A DNA stretch of 6,907 nt from Nocardioides sp. (GCA_031177735.1 JAPSKJ010000014.1:14940-21846), one strand, 5' to 3'. Positions 1-6,136 are shown, counted from the first letter of the stretch. The notes: generated by a model not told the origin, from the letters alone. Made by a program: numbers and translations.

Positions 1-48
1 GTCGCGGACCCGGTCGCGGACCCGGTCGCGGACCCGGTCGAGGATCGG
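1..48. repeat. 12-bp tandem repeat encoding a Gly-Ser-Ala-Thr linker
   Basis: The 12-bp unit gtcgcggacccg is repeated exactly at 1-12, 13-24 and 25-36, followed by a degenerate fourth copy at 37-48. On the minus strand each perfect unit encodes Gly-Ser-Ala-Thr in the lipoprotein frame. The unit is a multiple of three, so copy-number changes would lengthen or shorten the linker without breaking the frame. The array touches the window edge and may continue beyond it. Confidence 0.85.
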
Positions 49-152
49 GTCGCCTCCGGCTCGGCCGGGCCGGTGTCATCGCACCCGGCCAGGGTCGCGA
101 GAGCGAGTGCGATCGCGACGGCACGGGCCCTGGTCATCGGGGTCTGTCGCAC
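1..152 (-). CDS. Secreted lipoprotein, N-terminal part only (runs off the left edge)
   Basis: The 50 visible residues form a lipoprotein signal peptide followed by a low-complexity linker. There is a basic n-region (MRQTPMTRARA), a hydrophobic core (AVAIALALAT), and a lipobox LAGC with the lipidated Cys at residue 24. After DDTGPAEPEATRSS the chain enters repeats of Gly-Ser-Ala-Thr, typical of a flexible spacer between the membrane anchor and a folded domain. That domain lies outside the window, so the function is unknown. I chose the GTG at 152 because GAGG (164-161) lies 8 nt upstream. An in-frame ATG at 137 is possible but has no ribosome binding site and would shorten the n-region. It begins 10 bp after the stop of the 523-residue gene, so the two are probably co-transcribed. 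The protein should be exported by Sec and anchored on the outer face of the membrane. The signal peptide is clear; everything after it is open. Confidence 0.8.
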   Translation of the reverse strand, partial: MRQTPMTRARAVAIALALATLAGCDDTGPAEPEATRSSTGSATGSATGSA

Positions 153-162
153 CGGGACCGCC

Positions 163-1734
163 TCACGGAGTCGGGCGGGCATGGATCGGGTCGAACGGGT
201 TGGCGTCGAACGGCTCGGCCAGGTGGTCCAGCCGGGTCTCCACCTCGGCGTCGGTGAGGTGGACCGACACCAGCATGTCCAGGATCCACTCGGCCACCCG
301 GTGCGAGGTCCTGCCGTCCTCGATGAGGAGCTCCCCGAGCACGTTGACCAGAGCCGCGTAGTCCGCGAAGGGGCCGGTGTAGGCCGACCCGATCACGCCG
401 ACCTCCGGCAGGAAGCCGCGGTACCAGTCGTCGTGGGCGATCGCGGTCGGGTTGCCGAGCCGGTCCGAGCCGCCGACGATCGCGGCCAGTCCGGTCAGGT
501 GGTCGGCGATGGCTTCGCAGGCGCCGGCGAGCTTCCTGAGCTTCTCGTCGACGAGATCGAGGCGACGGCCGTACATGGCGGTGAAGTCGTCTCCGGGTCC
601 TTGTCTCCTCCGCTCCATCCCCCGGGTCAGGGAGTAGAGGTCGGGCGACTGCGCGGGCTGGGCGGCCCACGCCGTGCACGAGTCGGCGATCGCGGTCTCG
701 GCGTCCTTGAGGTCGGTGTGGATCTTCTTGATCTGGTCCTTGAACGACTCGATCATCTCGGCGAAGCTCCCACCCGTGAGCACCAGCGACGTGCTGGACA
801 CCGGGGGGACCGGCTTGTTGACGGCACGGTAGACGCCGATCCCACCCGAGACCACGGACATCGCGGCGCCGAATGGCGGCCAGGCCTTGCCTGCCGTGGC
901 GCTGAGCAGACTCGCCACGGCACCGGTCGCGAGGAGGGCCGCGTCGGTGCCGCCTCCGCTGCCGTCGTGGCTGCCGGCGAAGCTGGCGAAGTCGCTGGTC
1001 GCGACCTTGAGGAAGTCGCGCAGGCTCTTGTAGGACGCGTTCCACGCCACTGCCTCCGCCGTGAGCGCCAGGCCGGCGGCGTACGCGAGCGCCTGCTGCC
1101 CGCCGACGGTCGTCCAGATGTCGGCGGCGTAGGTCTGCTGGAACAGGTCCATGGCCAACGACTCGCTGTCGCCGCTGATCCCGAGCTGGCTGAGCGAGTT
1201 GCGCAGGTCCTGGTCGGGCGCGCTGGGCTCGGTGCCGCTGACCGTCGCGTTCGGGCCCGCACCGGCATAGAGCTGGGCGGCCACCCTGGCCATGCTGGTG
1301 ATCTGGTTGGTGAACACGTGGGGGCTCGGGCAGTCGTTGACCCAGGGGTCGACCCACGAGTCGACCAGGTCGCGGATCTCGCTCCACACCGCGGGCGCGT
1401 CGAAGACGGTGATCTCGTAGGAGTTGTCACCGGCGTCGACGTACGGGTGGTCCTCCAGGTCGCCCTTGTCCCACCACAGCTTCTTGGTCTGCACCCACTC
1501 CCCGCTGGGGTAGCGACACTCGACCTCGGGGTTGCCGGCTCCGGAGACCTCGAACTCGTACTTGTAGGTGCGCGACCCGCCGCTGCCGTCCTTGCCGCCG
1601 GGCTTGAACCTCAGGTTCGTCGCCCCGGACTCCTCGGCGCCCTTCGCCATGTAGGCGTCGATGATCGCCTCGACGAGCTGCTCCTTCACATCGCCCTCCA
1701 GGATGTCCTGGGGTATGACGACTTCGTCGGACAT
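163..1734 (-). CDS. Unrecognised 523-residue protein, possibly linked to cell-envelope or secretion functions
   Basis: I do not recognise the family. The start is firm: the ATG at 1734 has GAGAGG (1746-1741) 6 nt upstream. There is no signal peptide. The N-terminal 110 residues are mixed, with a helical stretch (DVKEQLVEAIIDAYMAKG) and a Trp-rich part (EWVQTKKLWW). Residues 115-255 look mostly helical. Residues 264-305 (from DAALLATGAVASLL to GGIGVYRAV) are small, Gly/Ala-rich and hydrophobic, and could be one or two membrane-inserting hairpins. Residues 322-415 are again helical and could form a coiled bundle. There are only four Cys (73, 135, 353, 406). Helical flanks around a hydrophobic Gly/Ala hairpin recall type VII-secreted effectors and large WXG-like proteins of actinobacteria, but no WXG motif is visible, so this is only a suggestion. 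It is followed directly by a lipoprotein gene, which supports an envelope-related role. Codon use matches the neighbours. Confidence 0.85.
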   Translation of the reverse strand: MSDEVVIPQDILEGDVKEQLVEAIIDAYMAKGAEESGATNLRFKPGGKDGSGGSRTYKYEFEVSGAGNPEVECRYPSGEWVQTKKLWWDKGDLEDHPYVDAGDNSYEITVFDAPAVWSEIRDLVDSWVDPWVNDCPSPHVFTNQITSMARVAAQLYAGAGPNATVSGTEPSAPDQDLRNSLSQLGISGDSESLAMDLFQQTYAADIWTTVGGQQALAYAAGLALTAEAVAWNASYKSLRDFLKVATSDFASFAGSHDGSGGGTDAALLATGAVASLLSATAGKAWPPFGAAMSVVSGGIGVYRAVNKPVPPVSSTSLVLTGGSFAEMIESFKDQIKKIHTDLKDAETAIADSCTAWAAQPAQSPDLYSLTRGMERRRQGPGDDFTAMYGRRLDLVDEKLRKLAGACEAIADHLTGLAAIVGGSDRLGNPTAIAHDDWYRGFLPEVGVIGSAYTGPFADYAALVNVLGELLIEDGRTSHRVAEWILDMLVSVHLTDAEVETRLDHLAEPFDANPFDPIHARPTP

Positions 1735-1740
1735 GGCCTG

Positions 1741-1746
1741 CCTCTC
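1741..1746 (-). promoter_or_regulatory. Ribosome binding site of the 523-residue gene
   Basis: On the minus strand GAGAGG lies 6 nt before the ATG at 1734. This is a good match to the anti-Shine-Dalgarno sequence and fixes the start of this gene. Confidence 0.75.
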
Positions 1747-1770
1747 GGGTGGGTGCGGGGACGGGGAGCG

Positions 1771-1787
1771 GCGAGGTGACGCCTCGC
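1771..1787. repeat. Inverted repeat in the divergent intergenic region
   Basis: A perfect 6-bp inverted repeat, gcgagg (1771-1776) and cctcgc (1782-1787), is separated by tgacg. It lies between the divergent 523-residue gene and the sulfotransferase operon. In the minus-strand transcript it would sit in the 5' leader, 36 nt before the start codon. It also lies just upstream of the putative plus-strand promoter. It could be an operator half-site pair or a leader hairpin. With a 6-bp arm in such GC-rich DNA, chance is a real possibility. Confidence 0.35.
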
Positions 1788-1810
1788 GGATCGACTTCGC
1801 CGGTGCCGGG

Positions 1811-1816
1811 TAGCCT
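1811..1816 (+). promoter_or_regulatory. Candidate -10 element for the sulfotransferase operon
   Basis: TAGCCT fits the actinobacterial TANNNT -10 pattern and is the clearest such hexamer I see upstream of the operon in this GC-rich gap. TCGACT at 1791-1796 resembles a -35 box, but the spacer is only 14 nt. Transcription would begin near 1823-1824 and leave a leader of about 67 nt before the ATG at 1891. This is pattern matching only. Confidence 0.35.
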
Positions 1817-1890
1817 CCCCACGGCGGGTGGTGCCAAACCCGGCAAACCCCGACTCACGGGCGCTGGCGCCTGGATGGAGAATCGTCGCC

Positions 1891-3015
1891 ATGATCCAGC
1901 GGAAGGTCTTCCTGCACGTGGGTGCGCCGAAGACCGGCACCACCTATCTGCAGGACCGGCTGGCCCGCAACGCGGCGACCCTCGCCGACCACGGCGTGCA
2001 CTATCCGACCGGCAACCCGCTCGCCGACCCGACGCTGTTCCAGTTCCGCGCCGCACTCGACCTGCTCGGCAAGGAGTGGGGTGGGCCGGGGGAGAAGGCC
2101 GCCGGGAAGTGGGAGCAGCTGGCCCGTCGGGTCCGCCGCGTCAAGGGCGGGCAGAGCGTGGTGATCAGCCACGAGATCCTCGCCCCGGCGACCCACGCGC
2201 AGATCGACAAGCTGCGCCGCGACCTCGACGTGGTCGACCGGCACGGCCGCGGCACGACCGAGCTGCACGTCGTCTACAGCGCCCGCGACCTCGGCCGCCA
2301 GGTGCCGGCCGGCTGGCAGGAGGCCATCAAGCAGGGACAGGCCTGGAGCTACAAGAACTTCTGCACCAAGACGCTCCAGCGCGACAGCTGGTTCGGCCGG
2401 GCCTTCGACGTGCCGACCGTGCTCGCGTCGTGGTCGGCCGGTCTGCCGGCCGAGCAGGTCCACGTGGTGACGGTCCCGCAGCGGGGCACCACCCCGCGCG
2501 AGGAGCTGTTCCACCGCTACTGCCGCGCCTTCCGGATCGACCCCGACTGGACGCCGCGCGACACCGACAAGGTCAACCCCTCGCTCGGGATGGCGGAGAC
2601 GCAGATGCTGCGACGGCTCAACCGGCGTCTCCAGCGCACGCAGACGATCGCGGGCACCCACGACTACCTCATCCGCGAGGTCATCGCCGAGCGTGAGCTC
2701 GCCGGCCGCACCAGCGAGCCGGTCCGGCTCCCTCCGGACATGTACGACTGGGCCGAGCAGGAGGCGGAGCGCTGGATCGAGTGGTTGCAGCTCAGCGGGG
2801 TCGAGGTGCTCGGCGACGTCGACGACCTGCGCCCGGTGCGGCCCGCCGCCGAGGACGAGTGGAAGAACCCCGACCGTCCCGGATCGCGCAAGGTCCTCAA
2901 CGCCGCGCTCGACGCTCTCGTCGTGATGACGCGCGAGGCCGACCGTCGGCCCGACCCCGACCAGCAGTTCGTCGCCCGGCTGCGCACCCGCACGCGCGCG
3001 CTGCGGGGCCGGTGA
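1891..3015 (+). CDS. Sulfotransferase-like protein, first gene of the operon (374 aa)
   Basis: This belongs to the bacterial sulfotransferase-like family, expected to move a sulfuryl group from PAPS to a hydroxyl or amine of a glycan, lipid or metabolite in the cytoplasm. The N-terminus reads HVGAPKTGTTYLQ (residues 9-21), the strand-loop-helix that holds the 5'-phosphosulfate of PAPS. ISHE follows at 92-95. The 3'-phosphate region is RDLGRQVPAGWQE (132-144); the usual Ser eight residues after the Arg is Ala140 here. Further shared landmarks are NPSLG (229-233) and LGD (307-309). The C-terminus ends in a short basic tail. I chose the ATG at 1891, with GGAG at 1877-1880, because it puts the loop nine residues from the start, as in the paralogue at 4214. 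A GTG at 1828 would add 21 residues of no recognisable character. The substrate is unknown. The family assignment is good; real PAPS-dependent activity is inferred. Confidence 0.85.
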   Translation: MIQRKVFLHVGAPKTGTTYLQDRLARNAATLADHGVHYPTGNPLADPTLFQFRAALDLLGKEWGGPGEKAAGKWEQLARRVRRVKGGQSVVISHEILAPATHAQIDKLRRDLDVVDRHGRGTTELHVVYSARDLGRQVPAGWQEAIKQGQAWSYKNFCTKTLQRDSWFGRAFDVPTVLASWSAGLPAEQVHVVTVPQRGTTPREELFHRYCRAFRIDPDWTPRDTDKVNPSLGMAETQMLRRLNRRLQRTQTIAGTHDYLIREVIAERELAGRTSEPVRLPPDMYDWAEQEAERWIEWLQLSGVEVLGDVDDLRPVRPAAEDEWKNPDRPGSRKVLNAALDALVVMTREADRRPDPDQQFVARLRTRTRALRGR

Positions 3016-3052
3016 GCGCCCGATGAGCCCCCGATGAGCCCCCGATGAGCAC
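3010..3052 (+). repeat. 11-bp tandem repeat (4 copies) carrying chained stop/start codons at a gene junction
   Basis: The units are cggtgagcgcc (3010-3020), cgatgagcccc (3021-3031), cgatgagcccc (3032-3042) and a 10-nt partial copy cgatgagcac (3043-3052). Each unit contains GTGA or ATGA, a start overlapping a stop. The stop of the upstream sulfotransferase-like gene (3013-3015) is in unit 1, and the start of the next gene (ATG 3045) is in unit 4. Because 11 is not a multiple of three, the ATGs at 3023 and 3034 each open only a four-codon frame (Met-Ser-Pro-Arg). Each of these frames ends on the TGA that overlaps the next ATG. Confidence 0.9.
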
Positions 3053-4217
3053 AGTGCGGGACGACCACGGCCTGCGCCTGGCCTGGGGCTGGGTCGCGCA
3101 CCTCCGCGCCGGCGGCACCACCCCGTGGCTGGCCTGGCGCGAGACCGGCGCGCCCGGTGAGCCGCCCGTGCGCGCGGCCGCCCACGCCCTTCCCGGCGCC
3201 CAGCAGCTGGAGCTGCTGCGCGTGCTCAACCAGCGCGGCACGCCCGGCCCGGTCCTCGCCGGTCGCGTGCTCGAGGCGAGCGCACCCGGCCGCGGCCGCC
3301 CGGACCTGGAGCTGGTCGGCCTCGGAGAGCCCTCCGGTTTCGGGCTGCCGCCGGTGGACCCCGCCAGCCTCCCGCGCACCGAGCTGCTCCGGATCGCGAC
3401 GTCACTGCTGGCCGACGACATCGTCGCCGCCGGCGTGCCCGACGAGCGCCGCCGCTTCCGGCGACCCTGGCGTCGCCGCTACCGCATCGTGGGCGACCCG
3501 TGGGTGGCGGCGGCGGTCCGCGACGACCTCGCCCGTCGCGGCCGCCCCGAGGGTGACCACCCGGCGGGCGTCACCCTCGTCCTCGGGGGTGACGTCGCGA
3601 CGATGCTCGCCGACGTCTGGGTCACCCGCGCCTGCTCCGACGGTGTGGAGGAGTGGGAGGACTTCGTGCAGGCCTTCCGGCGCCGCCGCCACCTGCCACC
3701 GCGCGCCGACCTTCTCGGCCAGGCCCGCTGGTGGGCGGAGCGGATCGGTGCCGAGCGGGTCCGGGTCGTGCTCGATCCCGCCCAGCTTCCCCGGCTCACC
3801 GGACTACGCCGCAAGCCGGCTGCGCCGCCCCGGCTCAGCGCCGACGCGGCGGAGCTGTGCCGGCGCCTCGTGCCGGTGCTCGGTGTCCTGGCCCTCCCGC
3901 ACCAGCGCGCGGAGCTGCTCCGCCGGCAGGTCGCCCCTCGGCTCGCCGCGCTCGACCCGGTCGACCGGGGAGGCGGGCGACCCCTCGGCGTACCCGAGCG
4001 CTTCTGGCCGTGGCTGGAGCGGATGGCGGTCCGCCAGCGCGACGGCCTGCTCGGTGATGGTTACGCTGTGCACGGCGACCCGGGCCTGCTGCTGCCGCCT
4101 CCGGCCGGCACGCTCCTCGGGACCGTGCCGTCGATCGACGGGGTGTTCGAGCTGGCCCTGCGGCTCCTGATCGAGGGGCCCGCACGTGGCGGGTCCAGAG
4201 GAAGGAGTGGCCAGTGA
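3045..4217 (+). CDS. Divergent sulfotransferase-fold paralogue without PAPS loop, likely pseudo-enzyme (390 aa)
   Basis: At first sight this is a hypothetical protein, but by-eye alignment ties it to both flanking genes. The block VTLVLGGD (176-183) matches their LHVVYSARD/IHLILSVRD. From that Asp, Trp is at +9 (W192) and Phe at +24 (F207) in all three. ADLLGQARWWAERIGAERVRVV (221-242) matches the Asp..Trp..+ELP-EH-VHVVTVP block. LSADAAELCRRL (264-275) has the spacing of LGMAETQMLRRL. GYAVHGD (339-345) matches GVEVLGD/GYHVIGD near the end. VGDPWVAAAVRDDLARR (149-165) may be a decayed loop, since it stands where VGAPKTGTTYLQ would be but lacks Lys, Thr and Gly. ISHE is absent and the RD Arg is Gly182. 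The first 140 residues have no counterpart in its neighbours. There is no good ribosome binding site, so translation is probably coupled to the upstream gene; it overlaps the next gene by 4 bp. A scaffolding or regulatory role is inferred. Confidence 0.85.
   Translation: MSTVRDDHGLRLAWGWVAHLRAGGTTPWLAWRETGAPGEPPVRAAAHALPGAQQLELLRVLNQRGTPGPVLAGRVLEASAPGRGRPDLELVGLGEPSGFGLPPVDPASLPRTELLRIATSLLADDIVAAGVPDERRRFRRPWRRRYRIVGDPWVAAAVRDDLARRGRPEGDHPAGVTLVLGGDVATMLADVWVTRACSDGVEEWEDFVQAFRRRRHLPPRADLLGQARWWAERIGAERVRVVLDPAQLPRLTGLRRKPAAPPRLSADAAELCRRLVPVLGVLALPHQRAELLRRQVAPRLAALDPVDRGGGRPLGVPERFWPWLERMAVRQRDGLLGDGYAVHGDPGLLLPPPAGTLLGTVPSIDGVFELALRLLIEGPARGGSRGRSGQ
4204..4207 (+). promoter_or_regulatory. 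Ribosome binding site deciding the GTG start at 4214
   Basis: GGAG, within AAGGAG (4202-4207), lies 6 nt before the GTG at 4214. It is inside the coding end of the upstream gene. The GTGA at 4214-4217 serves as both start and stop, so translation of the two genes is likely coupled. Confidence 0.8.
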
Positions 4218-5449
4218 AGCGGGTGCTGCTGCACGTCGGGACGCCGAAGACCGGCACCTCCTACCTCCAGGACGTGCTGTTCAAGAACCGCGACCTGCTC
4301 GTGGAGCACGGCATCCACTACCCCGCCGACCGGTTCGACGACCACTTCCTCGCCGCCCTCGACCTCATGCGGATGCCCTGGGGCGGTCTGGAGCACGAGG
4401 CGATCGGCCGCTGGGACGCGCTCGCCGAGCGGGTGCGCGCGATCCTCGACGAGCCGACGCCGGAGGGTGCGGAGCCTCGCGACACCACGGTGATCATCAG
4501 CCATGAGATCCTGGCGACGGCATCGCGTTCGCAGGCCGGGCGGGCGCTCGCCTCGCTCGGGCACGGCGCGGGCACCGAGATCCACCTCATCCTCTCCGTG
4601 CGCGACCTGGTCCGGCAGATCCCGGCCGAGTGGCAGGAGAACATCAAGCACCGCAGCTCGTTGAAGTACGAGCGGTTCCTCGCGCTGATCCAGGACCCCG
4701 AGCGCGACAGCCGGATCGGGTCGTGGTTCTGGGGGGTGCAGGAGATTCCCGACATCCTCTACCGCTGGGGCGCCGACCTGCCGCCCGAGCACATCCACCT
4801 CGTCACCGTGCCGCCGAGCGGCTCGCCGCGCGAGCTGCTGTGGGACCGCTTCAGCGAGGCCTTCGGTCTCGACGGGGTGAACCTCGAGCGGGAGGGCGAG
4901 CGGGCCAACCCCTCCCTCGGCGTGCCGGAGACCTACCTGATCCGCAAGATCAACAAGACGGCCGTCGACGTGGTGGCTCCGGCCGACTACCGACCCCTGG
5001 TGCGCGAGCTGCTCGCCCACCGCACCCTGAGCCAGCGCACCGACTCCCCGCGGCTGGCGCTGCCGCCGCTGGTGCACGACTGGGTGCACGAGCTCGAGAT
5101 CAGCTACGTCGAGGAGATCAAGGCGCGCGGCTACCACGTGATCGGTGACCTCGCCGATCTCATCGGCACGCCGGCGGGGGAGTACACCGACCCCGACAAC
5201 CCCGACTTCGCCCTCGTCACCCGTGCGGCGCTGGACGCGATCCGGGCGCTGCTGGTCGAGAACGCCCACCTGCAGCAGGACCGCGAGCGGCTGCAGCGCG
5301 AGCTGCGCGAGACCCAGGAGGCGCTCGAGCGTTCCTACCTGCGGCCGACCTACCGGGCGCGGGAGAAGATCGTGCGCAAGCTGGACGACTCCGAGACCGG
5401 CCACAAGGTCATGGAGGTCTACCGGCGGGCGCGGGGCAGGAGCTCCTGA
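4214..5449 (+). CDS. Sulfotransferase-like protein with C-terminal coiled coil, third gene of the operon (411 aa)
   Basis: This is a paralogue of the gene at 1891 over its whole core. The loop HVGTPKTGTSYLQ is at residues 7-19, IISHEIL at 94-100, RDLVRQIPAEWQE at 130-142, WGADLPPEHIHLVTVP at 185-200, NPSLG at 232-236 and HVIGDLADL at 308-316. The Ser expected to touch the 3'-phosphate in classical sulfotransferases is Ala138, the same change as in its paralogue. It differs at the end: residues 345-376 (LLVENAHLQQDRERLQREL and on) form a charged heptad-like coiled coil, followed by a basic segment to residue 411. Such tails are common on polysaccharide-modifying enzymes and could drive oligomerisation or pairing with another operon product. 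The GTG start has a strong ribosome binding site and overlaps the preceding stop. Its final 31 bp overlap the EcsC-family gene on the other strand. The acceptor is unknown. Confidence 0.87.
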   Translation: MKRVLLHVGTPKTGTSYLQDVLFKNRDLLVEHGIHYPADRFDDHFLAALDLMRMPWGGLEHEAIGRWDALAERVRAILDEPTPEGAEPRDTTVIISHEILATASRSQAGRALASLGHGAGTEIHLILSVRDLVRQIPAEWQENIKHRSSLKYERFLALIQDPERDSRIGSWFWGVQEIPDILYRWGADLPPEHIHLVTVPPSGSPRELLWDRFSEAFGLDGVNLEREGERANPSLGVPETYLIRKINKTAVDVVAPADYRPLVRELLAHRTLSQRTDSPRLALPPLVHDWVHELEISYVEEIKARGYHVIGDLADLIGTPAGEYTDPDNPDFALVTRAALDAIRALLVENAHLQQDRERLQRELRETQEALERSYLRPTYRAREKIVRKLDDSETGHKVMEVYRRARGRSS

Positions 5450-6111
5450 GCGGCGTACTTCCCGATCTTGTAGGTGAAGAACCCGTCGGCGCTGGCCCCG
5501 ACCACGCCGCCGACGACCGGCACCCGCTTGCCGACCGTCGTGGCCAGCCGCTTGCCGGCGATCCGGGTGAGCAGGTCGGAGGCCACCTCGGCAGCGATCA
5601 GCGTGTCCAGGTGGGCGTCGTGGGTGGGGGCGGTGGCGATCGCCATCGGCGGGGCGGGGAGCTTCTTCCTGGCGACCTGCTTGTTGACCTTCTCCTCACC
5701 GAGCAGGAGCAGCAGCAGCGCGTTGCGCACCCGCGGGTCATCGAGGTCGTAGCCGCGCAGGTGCGCGATGCCGGCGACCATGCGGCACTGGATCACGGTG
5801 AGGCCGGTGATGTTGGCCGGGATGGTCACCGCGGCGGTCACCAGACCGCCGACGTTGGTGGTGAACCCGCCTGCGGCGGCGTACCTCACGTGGTTCTCGA
5901 TGACCTCCTTGACCGCCTTCTCCCGGTTGCCGCCCTGCTCCTTGAGCTGCTTCTCGGCGGCCTGGGCCGCGCCGACGAGCGGGCCGACGCCGACGATCGC
6001 CCGATGCATCGCCTGCTGCACGAAGGACGTGGTCAGGCCCGGCGCCAGGTCGATCGCCCGGGGTGCGAGCGCGGACCCGACGGTCGAGACGGCCTTCTTC
6101 CTGATCCCCAT
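5419..6111 (-). CDS. EcsC-family membrane-associated protein (230 aa)
   Basis: The protein matches the EcsC family, named after the third gene of the Bacillus ecsABC cluster; its biochemical role is not established. Counting from the ATG at 6111, the family core runs from the Gly/Ala-rich hydrophobic stretch AAAGGFTTNVGGLVTAAVTI (78-97) through TVIQCRMVAGIAHLRGYDLD (105-124). A second Gly-rich hydrophobic segment, VPVVGGVVGASADGFFTYKI, lies at 197-216. These segments probably sit in or on the membrane; there is no signal peptide. Two starts compete. The ATG at 6120 gives three more residues (MGR) but has only a weak ribosome binding site. The ATG at 6111 lies exactly 7 nt after TACGAT, as expected for a leaderless transcript, and I prefer it. 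The stop (5421-5419) lies inside the convergent sulfotransferase-like gene, leaving no room for a terminator. It is divergent from aat but not evidently related to it in function. Confidence 0.87.
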   Translation of the reverse strand: MGIRKKAVSTVGSALAPRAIDLAPGLTTSFVQQAMHRAIVGVGPLVGAAQAAEKQLKEQGGNREKAVKEVIENHVRYAAAGGFTTNVGGLVTAAVTIPANITGLTVIQCRMVAGIAHLRGYDLDDPRVRNALLLLLLGEEKVNKQVARKKLPAPPMAIATAPTHDAHLDTLIAAEVASDLLTRIAGKRLATTVGKRVPVVGGVVGASADGFFTYKIGKYAAQELLPRARR

Positions 6112-6118
6112 GCGGCCC

Positions 6119-6124
6119 ATCGTA
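6119..6124 (-). promoter_or_regulatory. Candidate -10 element of a leaderless promoter for the EcsC-family gene
   Basis: On the minus strand TACGAT (6124-6119) fits TANNNT. It is followed by 7 nt (GGGCCGC) and then the ATG at 6111, the spacing expected if transcription starts on the A of the start codon. I see no clear -35 box, which is common in actinobacterial promoters. If this is right, the ATG at 6120 lies inside the -10 region and is not in the mRNA. Confidence 0.5.
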
Positions 6125-6136
6125 GGGACCGATCTG

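Noticed and set aside
73..1779. Long plus-strand open frame (568 codons) opposite the 523-residue gene
   Set aside because: Its translation is rich in Val, Gly, Arg, Asp and His without domain character, typical of the antisense of a GC-rich gene. The minus frame has a good ribosome binding site and normal protein composition.
1828..1890. Upstream GTG start adding 21 residues to the first sulfotransferase-like protein
   Set aside because: The extension has no conserved features, and the paralogue begins just before the loop. The GTG is 11 nt after the candidate -10, not the leaderless spacing.
1918..1953. PKTGTT read as a Walker A P-loop of an NTPase or kinase
   Set aside because: It lacks GxxxxGK[ST]; HVGxPKTGT[TS]xLQ near the N-terminus is the sulfotransferase-type loop, and no Walker B follows.
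1749..2696. 315-codon plus-strand frame overlapping the first sulfotransferase-like gene
   Set aside because: It is a +1 shadow with an Arg/Pro/Ala-rich product; the true frame carries the PKTGTTYLQ loop.
4061..5404. 447-codon minus-strand frame across the third operon gene
   Set aside because: It is antisense to a gene with clear family motifs; its product is Val/Arg/Gly-rich and unlike a folded protein.
6118..6120. ATG at 6120 as start of the EcsC-family gene
   Set aside because: It is possible, but it has only a weak ribosome binding site and overlaps the TACGAT -10 that fits a leaderless start at 6111. Kept as the alternative.
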